Positions 25,490 through 34,305 of a DNA stretch of 49,090 bases are shown one piece after another. Position numbers and translations under genes: made by a program. Under the pieces are notes generated by a model. That model worked only from the letters and a program-made list of their open reading frames with translations, ran no database searches and was not told the DNA's origin. Position 1 is the first letter of the stretch. Every line of letters starts with the position of its first letter. Source of the stretch: Paracoccaceae bacterium (GTDB lineage: Bacteria; Pseudomonadota; Alphaproteobacteria; Rhodobacterales; Rhodobacteraceae); contig JAKVCO010000009.1 of NCBI GenBank assembly GCA_022448245.1, forward strand, positions 75,413 to 124,502, written 5' to 3'.

Positions 25490-27037
25490 ATGGGGGTGTC
25501 CGTGCTGGATGTCATACGCAACATGCGACGGGCGGCAGTATTTGCCGCCCTTTGTCTGTGCGGGCCTGTGGCCGCGCAGGACGTCACGCTGCGCTTTCCT
25601 GATGGCTCGTTCGAGGCCTCCGGGCCCCTTCTCGGGTTCGACGGTGAGGCCTATCGCATCGACAGCCGCTTTGGCGTTCTGACAATCGCCGCAAGTGCCG
25701 TGACCTGCGAGGGCGCCTGCCCTGCGCAGGCGGATCCGCCGGTCCTTCGCCTCGATGGAACGCCGATCATGACCGAGGTCCTGGTTCCGGCGCTCGTTGA
25801 TGCCTTTGCACGGTCGCTTGGCCTTCGCACGCGACCTGTTTCGGTTGAGGATAGCGTTGGCCTGCTGCTCACCACGCCAGATGAACAGACGGTCGCCCAG
25901 TTCAATATCGCGACCAGCAGCACGACGACGGGCTTTGAGCGCCTCGTCGCCAGTCGCGCCGATATCGTATTCGCCGACCGTTGGATGACAGAGGAAGAGC
26001 GCGCCACTTTTCGGCAGCGCGGGCTTGGTGATCTGAGCAATCCCCTCCGCAAGCGTCTGATCGCGCGGCAGGCGATGAAGCTTTTTGCCGGGAAGGATGT
26101 GCCGCTTGCGTCGGTCTCGCCACGCGAGCTGGTAAAGCTTACCTCACCCGGGCTTGGGTCAGAAGACGTGGGCCTCGTCGTGCCTGCCGTGGAGGTTGAG
26201 GCCTTCGCAGACCGCCTTCGCATCCTGCAGCGGCGATCCGCACCGGGCGATATCGCTGAACAAAGCTTTGAGACAACAGAGACCCTGCAAGGTGCGGGCG
26301 AGGCATCTACATCGGGGCCGGGTAGTATCGTCGTCACTGCCCAAACCCCGGCGCCAGAAGGGATGCGTCAGGTGCCGCTATCCCACGGCTGCGACGCGGC
26401 CTCGGCAGAGGATGCCTCGGGCGATGCCTATCCCCTCATGATCCATCTATGGGCCTATACTGCCGAGCCTCGTTTGCCCGAACTTGGTCGCACGTTCCTT
26501 GCGTTCGCCGCTGGATCCGAGGCACAGCGCGTCATCGATCGGGCGGGGTTCATCGATCAGCGCCCACGCCCCATTGCGCTTGGCGCGCAGGGGGAACGTA
26601 TCGCGCGCGCCGTGGCGGACCTCAGCGACGAGCTGACCTTGCCTGACCTGCAAAAGGCGATTGAGCGCCTGAAGGGGTTCGACCGCCTGTCGACGGTGTT
26701 TCGGTTCTCCGCAGATGGCACGGGGCTCACCCGCGCCAGTGCGAGCGAGGCGCAAAGCCTTGCGTCCCTCCTCGATTCGGGCCGCTACGACGGGCGTCAG
26801 CTTCTGTTTCTGGGAATGACCGGTAGCGTGGGCTCTGCTGCTGAGAACCAGCAGATCGGCCATCGCGACTCGCAGATGGTGATGGACGTTGTGCGCCGTG
26901 CGATGGTGACGCGGAACGACAGGTTACCCATGGTGCATATCGGCTTGGGGGAGCTCTTCCCTCTTGCCTGCGACAAGACTGCATGGGGCCAGTTCGTCAA
27001 TCACCGCGTCGAAGTCTGGTTGGGCCCGCCACCCTAG
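25490..27037 (+). CDS. PstS-like substrate-binding domain fused to an OmpA-like domain
   Basis: A 515-residue exported protein. A signal peptide ending near VAAQ (residues 12-30) is followed by an N-terminal stretch with FPDGSFEASGPLLGFDG, then a phosphate-binding-type periplasmic domain (about residues 85-360). The last 115 or so residues are OmpA-like, with the peptidoglycan-binding helix around QQIGHRDSQMVMDVVRRA and a terminal NHRVEVW. The OmpA part should tie it to the cell wall. The ligand, if any, is unknown. It starts 17 bases after the preceding unknown gene, so the two are likely co-expressed. Confidence 0.8.
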   Translation: MGVSVLDVIRNMRRAAVFAALCLCGPVAAQDVTLRFPDGSFEASGPLLGFDGEAYRIDSRFGVLTIAASAVTCEGACPAQADPPVLRLDGTPIMTEVLVPALVDAFARSLGLRTRPVSVEDSVGLLLTTPDEQTVAQFNIATSSTTTGFERLVASRADIVFADRWMTEEERATFRQRGLGDLSNPLRKRLIARQAMKLFAGKDVPLASVSPRELVKLTSPGLGSEDVGLVVPAVEVEAFADRLRILQRRSAPGDIAEQSFETTETLQGAGEASTSGPGSIVVTAQTPAPEGMRQVPLSHGCDAASAEDASGDAYPLMIHLWAYTAEPRLPELGRTFLAFAAGSEAQRVIDRAGFIDQRPRPIALGAQGERIARAVADLSDELTLPDLQKAIERLKGFDRLSTVFRFSADGTGLTRASASEAQSLASLLDSGRYDGRQLLFLGMTGSVGSAAENQQIGHRDSQMVMDVVRRAMVTRNDRLPMVHIGLGELFPLACDKTAWGQFVNHRVEVWLGPPP

Positions 27038-27774
27038 ATGTAGCCTTCCGCGCGAAAGCTAAGCTCGGTGCTTTGCCCGATGATGATGTGATCGTGCAGC
27101 ACGATACCTAAGGTGCGCGCGGCGTCTTCAATCTGGTGGGTCATGGTGATGTCAGCCTCTGACGGCGTCGGGTCGCCAGACGGGTGATTGTGGACGAGGA
27201 TCAGTGCCGAGGCATTGATCTCAAGCGCGCGTTTCACCACCTCGCGCGGGTAGACGGGCACGTGATCCACTGTGCCTTCGCCCTGGGCTTCATCGGCGAT
27301 CAAATTGTTCTTCCGGTCGAGATAAAGGATGCGAAATTGCTCCGTCGCGCGGTGCGCCATGGCGGTGTGGCAATAATCGACGAGCTGATCCCAGCTTGAG
27401 AGCACCGGCCGCTGCATGACCTTGGCGCGCGCGAGCCGGTGGGCCGCGGCTTCCACGATCTTGAGCTCGGTAATAACGGCGTCGCCGACGCCTTTGACCG
27501 CCGACAGCCGGGCAGGCGGGGCAGAGACCACGCGATTGAAGTCGCCGAAGGTCTCCAGCAATGCGCGGGCCAGCGGTTTGACGTCCTGGCGCGGGATCGC
27601 GCGGAACAGGACAAGTTCGAGCAGCTCGTAATCCGGCAATGCCTCTGCGCCGCCCGCCATGAAGCGTTCCCGCAACCGCGCGCGATGATCCTTGATGTAG
27701 GACGGCTGCTTGCCAGGCGCGGGCTTTGCCTCGTCAAAGGCAAAGAGCGTCGGTTTTTCCGAGAAGTTACCCAT
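27034..27774 (-). CDS. radC: RadC family JAB-domain protein
   Basis: A 246-residue protein. An N-terminal helix-hairpin-helix-like UPF0758 part (HRARLRERFMAGGAEALPDYELLELVLF; AVKGVGDAVI) precedes a JAB metalloprotease-like domain with the zinc-site motif HNHPSGDPTPS and a following aspartate. RadC was once linked to DNA repair; its biochemical role is unsettled, and in transformable bacteria it is induced with competence. I use the ATG at 27772-27774; a start at 27804 would place the upstream inverted repeat and CtrA-type site inside the gene. Its last bases overlap the convergent OmpA-fusion gene. Confidence 0.85.
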   Translation of the reverse strand: MGNFSEKPTLFAFDEAKPAPGKQPSYIKDHRARLRERFMAGGAEALPDYELLELVLFRAIPRQDVKPLARALLETFGDFNRVVSAPPARLSAVKGVGDAVITELKIVEAAAHRLARAKVMQRPVLSSWDQLVDYCHTAMAHRATEQFRILYLDRKNNLIADEAQGEGTVDHVPVYPREVVKRALEINASALILVHNHPSGDPTPSEADITMTHQIEDAARTLGIVLHDHIIIGQSTELSFRAEGYI

Positions 27775-27781
27775 GTCTGAA

Positions 27782-27828
27782 CCACAGCGGAATTTGGTTA
27801 ACATGTGTTTAACCGTCGACCGCTGTGG
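27782..27828. repeat. Nested inverted repeat before radC
   Basis: Outer arms CCACAGCGG (27782-27790) and CCGCTGTGG (27820-27828) are perfect 9-bp complements. Inner arms GGTTAA (27796-27801) and TTAACC (27809-27814) are perfect 6-bp complements. The two pairs are separated by five bases on each side, so the RNA or DNA could fold as a symmetric stem with a 5x5 internal loop and a 7-base apical loop. It lies between dnaJ and radC, beginning eight bases before the radC ATG. Confidence 0.75.
27798..27813 (-). promoter_or_regulatory. CtrA-type binding site (exact TTAA-N7-TTAAC) before radC
   Basis: TTAA at 27798-27801, seven bases, TTAAC at 27809-27813; the minus strand reads TTAA-N7-TTAACC. It is 24-39 bases upstream of the radC ATG and forms the inner arms of a larger inverted repeat. 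CtrA is the response regulator that in Rhodobacterales controls motility, gene transfer agents and competence/recombination genes. Confidence 0.65.
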
Positions 27829-27855
27829 CCGAAAAAGAGAGGAGGCCGGGCGGGC

Positions 27856-28992
27856 CTACCCCTTCATCTTTTCCCAGAAACCCCGCACCGAATTGAGGAA
27901 GCTGGAGCTCTCTGGGTTGTTCTCTTCGCTCAGCTCCTCGAACTCACGCAGAAGCTCTTTCTGCCGGGAGGTGAGGTTGACCGGCGTCTCCACCGCAAGC
28001 TCGATGAACATGTCGCCGGTGCCGGCACCACGCAGGGCCGGCATGCCCTTGCCGCGCAGACGCATTTGGCGACCGGATTGAGAGCCCGCTGGGATCTTTA
28101 CGCGCGAGCGGCCCCCGTCGATGGTGGGAACCTCGATGTCACCGCCCATGGCCGCCGACGTCATGGAGACGGGCACGCGGCAGTAAAGATCGGTGCTGTC
28201 ACGCCCGAAAATGGCGTGATCGGCCACTTCGATGAAGATGTAGAGGTCACCGGATGGACCGCCGCGCATCCCGGCCTCACCCTCGCCAGCAAGGCGAATG
28301 CGGGTGCCAGTTTCAACACCGGCTGGGATGTTCACGGACAGCGCGCGGTCTTTCTCCACACGGCCTTGGCCGCCACAAACGCGGCAGGGGTTCTGGATGA
28401 TCTGACCCGTGCCCGAACACGTGGGACAGGTGCGTTCGACCGTGAAAAAGCCTTGCTGCGCGCGAACCTTGCCCATGCCCGAACAGGTCGGGCAGGTGGT
28501 GGGCTCAGTCCCACCCTCAGCGCCGGTTCCGTTACAGGCGCCACAGGCCACGGAGGTCGGAACGTTGATCGTCTTAGCCGCGCCCTCATAGGCTTCTTCG
28601 AGGTCGATGCGCATGTTGTAGCGCAGGTCGGAGCCTCGCGCCGCGCGGCGACCACCGCTACGTCCGCCGCCCATGAAGTCGCCGAAGAGGTCGTCAAAGA
28701 CGTCAGAGAACGCGCTGGCGAAATCGCCTTGGCCGCCACCGGGGCGCGGGCCACCGCCTATACCGCCCTCGAAAGCTGCATGACCAAAGCGGTCATAGGC
28801 CGCCTTCTTGTCGGCGTCCTTCAGAACTTCATACGCCTCGTTTGCTTCCTTGAACTGAGCTTCCGCTTCCGGGTTGTCAGCATTCCGATCGGGGTGAAGT
28901 TCTTTCGCCTTCCGGCGGTAGGCCTTCTTGATCTCGTCAGCGTCAGCGCCTTTCGAGACCCCGAGCGTTTCGTAGTAGTCACGTTTGGACAT
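27856..28992 (-). CDS. dnaJ: Chaperone DnaJ
   Basis: A 378-residue class I J-protein that stimulates DnaK ATPase. The J domain with the HPD motif is at residues 1-70, then a Gly/Phe-rich region, the zinc domain with four CxxCxGxG repeats ([32 protein letters not shown]), and the substrate-binding C-terminal domains. It follows dnaK by 66 bases in the same direction. Downstream (27829-27855), a short GGCC stem followed by TCCTCTCTTTTT on the minus strand could end the transcript. Confidence 0.97.
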   Translation of the reverse strand: MSKRDYYETLGVSKGADADEIKKAYRRKAKELHPDRNADNPEAEAQFKEANEAYEVLKDADKKAAYDRFGHAAFEGGIGGGPRPGGGQGDFASAFSDVFDDLFGDFMGGGRSGGRRAARGSDLRYNMRIDLEEAYEGAAKTINVPTSVACGACNGTGAEGGTEPTTCPTCSGMGKVRAQQGFFTVERTCPTCSGTGQIIQNPCRVCGGQGRVEKDRALSVNIPAGVETGTRIRLAGEGEAGMRGGPSGDLYIFIEVADHAIFGRDSTDLYCRVPVSMTSAAMGGDIEVPTIDGGRSRVKIPAGSQSGRQMRLRGKGMPALRGAGTGDMFIELAVETPVNLTSRQKELLREFEELSEENNPESSSFLNSVRGFWEKMKG

Positions 28993-29015
28993 TGTCTTGC
29001 CCCCTTAAGGAACTT

Positions 29016-29038
29016 GGGGCAGCCCTTGGAGCTGCCCC
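29016..29038 (-). other. Hairpin between dnaK and dnaJ
   Basis: GGGGCAGC (29016-29023) and GCTGCCCC (29031-29038) form an 8-bp stem with a 7-base loop between the dnaK stop and the dnaJ ATG. No U-tract follows on the minus strand. It may lower dnaJ levels relative to dnaK by partial termination or mRNA processing. Confidence 0.55.
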
Positions 29039-29058
29039 TCGTGTTCCTGCCGTTGAGC

Positions 29059-30975
29059 TTAGCGCTTGTCGTCGCCGAGGTCTTCGAAGTCAGCGTCAAC
29101 GATGTCTTCGTCTACGCCGCGGCCGCCATCTTCCGGCTCTTCGCCGTCACCAGCGGCTTCACCCTCTTGCGAGGCCTTGTAGATCGCCTCGCCGAGCTTC
29201 ATCGCGGCTTCCGTCACGTTCTGGATGCCACCTTTGATCTTGCCGGCGTCTTCGCCTTCCAGATCGTCCTTGAGCGCTGCGATTGCGAGCTCGATGGCTT
29301 CGATCGTCGTCGGATCCACCTTGTCGCTATGCTCTTCCATGGATTTCTCCGTGGAGTGGATGAGGCTCTCGGCCTGATTCTTGGCTTCGACGAGCTCGCG
29401 ACGGTTCTTGTCCGCCTCAGCGTTGTCTTCAGCGTCCTTGACCATTTGCTCGATGTCATCGTCGCTGAGACCACCGGAAGCTTGGATGGTGATCTTCTGT
29501 TCTTTTCCGGTGCCCTTGTCTGCGGCGCCCACGGACACGATGCCGTTGGCGTCGATGTCGAAGGTCACTTCGATCTGCGGTATACCGCGCGGTGCAGGCG
29601 GGATATCTTCAAGGTTGAAGGCGCCCAGCATCTTGTTGTCCTGAGCCATCTCACGTTCGCCCTGGAAGACGCGGATCGTCACGGCGTTCTGATTGTCTTC
29701 AGCCGTAGAGAAGATCTGCGACTTCTTCGTCGGGATCGTGGTGTTTCGGTCGATGAGGCGGGTGAAGACACCGCCCAGCGTCTCAATGCCCAGCGACAGC
29801 GGCGTCACGTCGAGAAGGACCACGTCCTTGACGTCGCCCTGCAGAACGCCAGCCTGAATGGCCGCGCCCATGGCAACGACTTCGTCCGGGTTCACGCCTT
29901 TGTTCGGCTCTTTACCGAAGAACTTCGTCACCTCTTCGATGACCTTGGGCATCCGCGTCATACCACCCACGAGGACAACCTCGTCGATGTCGTTCACGTT
30001 CAGTCCCGCGTCCTTCAGCGCTGCTTGGCAGGGCTTGATGGACTGCTTGATGAGGTCGTTGACGAGGCTCTCGAGCTTTGCACGGGTCAGCTTGACCACC
30101 ATGTGCAGCGGCGTGCCGGTCTTGGCGTCCATAGAGATGAACGGCTGGTTGATCTCTGTCTGGCTGGAGGAGGAAAGCTCGATTTTCGCCTTTTCGGCAG
30201 CTTCCTTCAGACGCTGAAGCGCCATCTTGTCCGCCGTCAGATCGACACCGTTTTCCTTTTTGAACTCGTCAGCAAGGTAGTTGACGATGCGCATGTCGAA
30301 GTCTTCACCGCCGAGGAACGTGTCACCGTTGGTGGATTTCACTTCGAAGAGTCCGTCGTCGATCTCGAGGATGGTCACGTCGAACGTGCCGCCGCCGAGG
30401 TCATAAACCGCGATCGTCTGCGTCTCTTGCTTGTCGAGACCGTAGGCCAGTGCGGCGGCCGTCGGCTCGTTGATGATGCGCAGCACTTCAAGGCCCGCGA
30501 TCTTGCCGGCGTCTTTCGTTGCCTGACGCTGGGCGTCGTTGAAGTATGCGGGGACAGTGATAACGGCCTGTTCGACCTTCTCGCCGAGATAGCTTTCAGC
30601 CGTCTCTTTCATCTTCTGCAGGATGAAGGCGGAAATCTGAGACGGGGAGTACTTCTCACCCTTCGCTTCGACCCATGCATCGCCCTGGCCGCCATTGATG
30701 ACGTCAAACGGCATGTTCTTTTTGTCTTTGGCCAGATCGGCGTCGTCGAACCGGCGACCGATGAGACGCTTCACACCAAAGATCGTGTTGGAGGGGTTGG
30801 TGACGGCCTGGCGCTTGGCAGGCTGGCCGACGAGGCGCTCGTCATCCGTGAAAGCCACGATGGACGGCGTGGTGCGTGCACCTTCAGAGTTTTCGATGAC
30901 CCGCGGCTGAGACCCGTCCATGATCGCGATACAGGAGTTCGTCGTTCCGAGGTCGATGCCAATGACTTTTACCAT
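29059..30975 (-). CDS. dnaK: Chaperone DnaK (Hsp70)
   Basis: A 638-residue Hsp70. It starts [14 protein letters not shown]; the nucleotide-binding domain carries [16 protein letters not shown] and the [12 protein letters not shown] signature, followed by the substrate-binding domain and an acidic C-terminal tail ([13 protein letters not shown]). The length and motifs are normal. It is the first gene of dnaK-dnaJ, preceded by a candidate heat-shock promoter. Confidence 0.98.
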   Translation of the reverse strand: MVKVIGIDLGTTNSCIAIMDGSQPRVIENSEGARTTPSIVAFTDDERLVGQPAKRQAVTNPSNTIFGVKRLIGRRFDDADLAKDKKNMPFDVINGGQGDAWVEAKGEKYSPSQISAFILQKMKETAESYLGEKVEQAVITVPAYFNDAQRQATKDAGKIAGLEVLRIINEPTAAALAYGLDKQETQTIAVYDLGGGTFDVTILEIDDGLFEVKSTNGDTFLGGEDFDMRIVNYLADEFKKENGVDLTADKMALQRLKEAAEKAKIELSSSSQTEINQPFISMDAKTGTPLHMVVKLTRAKLESLVNDLIKQSIKPCQAALKDAGLNVNDIDEVVLVGGMTRMPKVIEEVTKFFGKEPNKGVNPDEVVAMGAAIQAGVLQGDVKDVVLLDVTPLSLGIETLGGVFTRLIDRNTTIPTKKSQIFSTAEDNQNAVTIRVFQGEREMAQDNKMLGAFNLEDIPPAPRGIPQIEVTFDIDANGIVSVGAADKGTGKEQKITIQASGGLSDDDIEQMVKDAEDNAEADKNRRELVEAKNQAESLIHSTEKSMEEHSDKVDPTTIEAIELAIAALKDDLEGEDAGKIKGGIQNVTEAAMKLGEAIYKASQEGEAAGDGEEPEDGGRGVDEDIVDADFEDLGDDKR

Positions 30976-31080
30976 GCTCTCTCATCCCTTTCTGGCGATG
31001 TGTGCTGGGCCCGCCTTGCGCGGCACCCGTATTCATAAGGATTTGAAGCGGCCCCCTTCGAGACCGCTCCGCTGGGGGGT

Positions 31081-31109
31081 ATATAGGAGCGGCCCTTAGG
31101 CCCTGCAAG
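31081..31109 (-). promoter_or_regulatory. Candidate dnaK promoter (RpoH-like)
   Basis: On the minus strand CTTGCA (31104-31109) and CTATAT followed by A (31081-31086) are spaced by 17 bases. This agrees with the alphaproteobacterial heat-shock pattern CTTG-N17/18-CYTATnT, though a sigma-70 reading is also possible. The implied leader is about 100 bases and includes the self-complementary GAAG...CTTC segment. Confidence 0.5.
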
Positions 31110-31134
31110 CATTCAGAGCCTTATTTCCCGGGCT

Positions 31135-31983
31135 CTACCAGCTGCCCGAAGAACCGCCCCCGCCAGAGGAACCGCCGCCAAAGCCGCCACGTGAAGAGCT
31201 GCTGGAGCTCGATGCCGCTACGATCTGCGCGATGACGTACGAATTCTGGTCGGCAAAGCCACAGTTCGTGCAATTGCGGTACTTGATTCCATTGCCCGAT
31301 GACATTCTCGTCGCCTTCCGCGTCGTGACGCGTTCCACGCTCAATGCGACCTGGCCACAGCTAGGGCATGTGCGCTCCTTCCGTCTGATACGGAAGAAAA
31401 GGTAGCTGATCCCTGCGGGGATCGAGACGAAGACTGCAGCGAAGATCGCCAAGAAAATCTGCCCTGCGTTCGACCCTTCCGGGGCGTCTTCACCCGCACG
31501 GAAAGGCGTTACGATCTGCGAGATGATGGCCGCGGACCCGTCGCTGATCCCTGCGTCGTAGTTGTCGTTCCTGAAGTTGGGGAGAAAGCGCTCCTGAATG
31601 ATCGACGAGGCAACGCTGTCCCAATCGCGCGCGTAGGCGGCGCCCAGCTCGATCCGCATCTTTCGGTCCTCGCGCAGCACTAGGAAAAGGACGCCGTCGT
31701 TGGTGCTCGCATCGCCAATGCCCCAATGATTGAAGAGGGCCGTCGCATAGGGTTCCATCTCCATGCCGTCGGACCAATCCGAGAGCCGCTCCAGCGTCAG
31801 CACCGTCATCTCAACGCCCGTTTCGGTGCGAAGGTCGCTTAGCCACGTCGCAAGAGAGGCCTCGACCTCCTCGCTGATCAGATCAGCATAGTCGTTGACC
31901 GTCAGCCGGTCGGCCGTGGGGAAGGTTTGCGCGTGTAGCGAGCTGGCGAAAAGAGCGAAAATGAGTGCGATGAAACGGGCGAT
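31135..31983 (-). CDS. TPM-domain membrane protein with Ser/Gly tail
   Basis: About 282 residues: signal peptide (IARFIALIFALFASSLHAQ), TPM_phosphatase domain (residues about 20-150, LTVNDYADLISEEVEASLATWL; GVLFLVLREDRKMRIELG), one transmembrane helix (IFLAIFAAVFVSIPAGISYLFF), a zinc ribbon (CPSCG ... CTNCG) and a Ser/Gly-rich tail as in YgcG-type proteins. The function is unknown; relatives act at the envelope or in photosystem II repair. The start is uncertain. AGGAGG (31993-31998 on the minus strand) sits 9 bases before an ATC at 31983, right at the signal peptide. The nearest ordinary start is a GTG at 32058, adding 25 residues unlike a signal peptide. Confidence 0.8.
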   Translation of the reverse strand: MARFIALIFALFASSLHAQTFPTADRLTVNDYADLISEEVEASLATWLSDLRTETGVEMTVLTLERLSDWSDGMEMEPYATALFNHWGIGDASTNDGVLFLVLREDRKMRIELGAAYARDWDSVASSIIQERFLPNFRNDNYDAGISDGSAAIISQIVTPFRAGEDAPEGSNAGQIFLAIFAAVFVSIPAGISYLFFRIRRKERTCPSCGQVALSVERVTTRKATRMSSGNGIKYRNCTNCGFADQNSYVIAQIVAASSSSSSSRGGFGGGSSGGGGSSGSW

Positions 31984-32154
31984 GTTAGCGATCCTCCTAT
32001 GAAAGTCCTTGTGATGCCTCGCGGTCGCGAGGGTTGCACAGCGGGGCGATAATCCCACGATGATGACAGATATATCGGGTCGCTGTCATGCTGCTTTGAG
32101 GGGAAAGCAGGGCCGAATTCCCGTTGTGCCGCTCGCTGATCTTGAGGTTTTGAG

Positions 32155-32769
32155 ATGCAACCAACGCTGACGATCCGGGATTTCGAGCTTTACAAGGGTC
32201 ATCTGTCGCCGGATGCGCAATGCGCCGTCGTCGACGACATTCGCGAGGTATTGCGGGCGGCGCCGTTGGTTCAGCCGGTGACCCCGTCTGGCAAACCGAT
32301 GAGCGTTCGGATGTCCGCGGCCGGGCGCCTCGGTTGGATCACCGATCGCAAAGGGTATCGCTATGCGCCTTTGCATCCCAACGGGTCGCCTTGGCCCGCG
32401 ATCCCGCAGAGCATCGCCAAGATCTGGAAGGAGGTTACGGGCCTCAGCCGGATGCCCGATTGTTGCTTGATCAACTGGTATGGCGAGGACGCCAAAATGG
32501 GCATGCATCAGGATGCCGACGAGGGCGATTTCTCTTGGCCTGTCCTGTCGATTTCTCTGGGGGATGAAGCGCTCTTCCGGATGGGCAACACCGAGCGTGG
32601 CGGCAAAACGGAGAGCGTTTGGCTGACCTCAGGCGATGTGCTCGTCATGGGGGGTGAGGCGCGGTTAAAATACCATGGGGTGGACCGGGTGAAGCATGGG
32701 TCCTCCACGCTCCTCAAGAACGGTGGACGTATCAACCTGACGCTCAGGGTCGTCGATCTAGCGGAGTGA
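32155..32769 (+). CDS. alkB: AlkB-type 2-oxoglutarate/Fe(II) dioxygenase
   Basis: A 204-residue repair enzyme that removes methyl groups from 1-methyladenine and 3-methylcytosine in DNA by oxidative demethylation. The iron ligands are in MHQDAD (H and D) and KYHGVDR (second H); the 2-oxoglutarate-binding arginines lie in GGRINLTLRVV. LINWYGEDAKMGMHQD matches the family core. Its end overlaps the convergent SH3-protein gene by 12 bases. Confidence 0.93.
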   Translation: MQPTLTIRDFELYKGHLSPDAQCAVVDDIREVLRAAPLVQPVTPSGKPMSVRMSAAGRLGWITDRKGYRYAPLHPNGSPWPAIPQSIAKIWKEVTGLSRMPDCCLINWYGEDAKMGMHQDADEGDFSWPVLSISLGDEALFRMGNTERGGKTESVWLTSGDVLVMGGEARLKYHGVDRVKHGSSTLLKNGGRINLTLRVVDLAE

Positions 32770-33384
32770 ACAACACCCAGCCAACGCGCTGCTTTCCTCC
32801 CCATCCTGCACCGAAAGAAGGGCGCTGAGGCCGTAGAGGATGTCGCTCATCCCGTCGCTGCAAAGGCTGCGACTCACGCTGAGCGAAAGGTTCGGCGCCT
32901 CGGCAGGGCCCCTGCGGCCCATCGCGCCGAACTGAGTCAGGTTGTTGGGGGCCACAGCGAAGGGATCGAAAACGATACTGGAGCTTACCGCGTCGGGTGT
33001 GCTGTAGGAGGCAACGTTGCCTTCCACTTGGAGCGACCAGAAGGGTTCGGTTCCGATGCAGGTGAAGGCTTCGGGTGCCTGCCAGTCCTGCCCGGGGTGG
33101 CGCGCCATGTAGCGCAGGGAAACCCAGCCCATGCTTTCGCCCTGCCGCACCAGCCCCCAGTCTGCATCAGGTTCGCGCCGCACGACTTCAACGAAAGCGG
33201 CATCGGGGGCGAGGGCGCCCAGCACGGGGGAGGCCGCCGACGGGTCTTGCCGGATATTGAGGACATCCCCCTCAGCGACGCCGGTGACGTCATAGAATGC
33301 TGGAAAAGGCTCCGCGCTGACCGCAGAGACCCAAAGCAGGGTGAGGAGGGCGCTAAGCGCGCGCACCCCAGCTCTCCGACGCAT
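32758..33384 (-). CDS. Exported SH3-domain protein (COG3650-like)
   Basis: A 208-residue protein with a signal peptide (ALSALLTLLWVSAVSAE), a bacterial SH3 domain at about residues 30-95 (GDVLNIRQDPSAASPVLGALAPD ... WVSLRYMARHPG), and a C-terminal part (FTCIGTEPFWSLQVEGN) of a type common in Rhodobacteraceae but uncharacterised. It may sit on peptidoglycan. Its start overlaps the end of the upstream permease gene by 32 bases on the same strand. Confidence 0.8.
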   Translation of the reverse strand: MRRRAGVRALSALLTLLWVSAVSAEPFPAFYDVTGVAEGDVLNIRQDPSAASPVLGALAPDAAFVEVVRREPDADWGLVRQGESMGWVSLRYMARHPGQDWQAPEAFTCIGTEPFWSLQVEGNVASYSTPDAVSSSIVFDPFAVAPNNLTQFGAMGRRGPAEAPNLSLSVSRSLCSDGMSDILYGLSALLSVQDGEESSALAGCCSLR

Positions 33385-34174
33385 GCTTGCGGGTGTAGAA
33401 CTCCAGCATCAGGCCGATCATGACCAGAACGAGGGCCACATATATCGGGTAGTCGATGGAGGAATTCCGGGGCGAATAATTGATAAACGCGAACCCACGC
33501 GCCTGGTCGATGGCGTGGAAGAGCGGGTTCCAATCGAACATCGCGAGCATCATCGGCGGCAGCTGGTTGGCCACGAACATCTTGCCCGAGGCGATCATGT
33601 TTGCGCGGGCATAGAGCGATGACAGCACGTTCACTGCACCCGGTGCCCAAGGCTTGATCGCCAAGAAAACAAGGCCCACGGCGGCGCCAGTCCCCCACGC
33701 AATCAGGAACATGCCATAGGTCGCCAACGGTCGGTCGATATGCACCGGCTCCACAATCGCGCTGTAGCACAAGAGCACCACGATGGCCGTCAGCGTTTGC
33801 AGATAGAGCTGCGCAAAGGCCGCGCCGAGAATCGAGATGATCGTGTTCATCGGCGCGTGTTTCATCATCGGGCTGGCGGGCCCCTCAGAGCTTACAACCG
33901 CGCTCATCGTCTTGGTGTGCGTCAGGAAGAGGAAGATGCCCGACATGATGTAAACGAGGAAGTCACCCCGGATCGCCATGCCGCGCAGGCCAAGCAGCGT
34001 GAACATCACGTAGAAGGCGGCCACGAACATCACCGCCTGCGACATGTTCATCATCAGGCCGATCAACGCATTTTCATGCGTCTTGCGGATGTTGCGCACG
34101 ATCGTGTGGTAGATCAGCTCAAGGATATTCGCCGCAGCAGAGCGACGCGTGCGCAGACGTTGTGTCTCAAACAT
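33353..34174 (-). CDS. ABC-2 type polysaccharide exporter permease (KpsM-like)
   Basis: A 273-residue inner-membrane protein with about six hydrophobic segments (for example MMNMSQAVMFVAAFYVMFTLLG, TLTAIVVLLCYSAIV, YVALVLVMIGLMLEFY) and the ABC-2 layout of capsule or O-antigen exporters. The N-terminal MFETQRLRTRRSAAANILELIYHTIVRNIRKTHENALIGL is the cytoplasmic approach helix. No KpsT-type ATPase is in the window, so its partner must be elsewhere. It is divergent from cysQ, at the edge of the glycan region. Confidence 0.82.
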   Translation of the reverse strand: MFETQRLRTRRSAAANILELIYHTIVRNIRKTHENALIGLMMNMSQAVMFVAAFYVMFTLLGLRGMAIRGDFLVYIMSGIFLFLTHTKTMSAVVSSEGPASPMMKHAPMNTIISILGAAFAQLYLQTLTAIVVLLCYSAIVEPVHIDRPLATYGMFLIAWGTGAAVGLVFLAIKPWAPGAVNVLSSLYARANMIASGKMFVANQLPPMMLAMFDWNPLFHAIDQARGFAFINYSPRNSSIDYPIYVALVLVMIGLMLEFYTRKHASESWGARA

Positions 34175-34305
34175 GGTGGTGCCAGCCTCTCGGTCGCAGG
34201 CCTCTGTTTGGACCTGCCTTATATGTGAGACCTTGCCGATCCCTTACCGCGCAACGATAAGGCGAAAGAGTAAATCGATCAAGAAAACCGGGAGCTCGCA
34301 CCGCC

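Noticed and set aside
27805..31038. A + strand open frame of 1077 codons antisense to dnaJ and dnaK
   Set aside because: It is the mirror of two highly conserved, codon-biased genes; GC-rich third positions leave the opposite frame free of stops. Its product matches no family.
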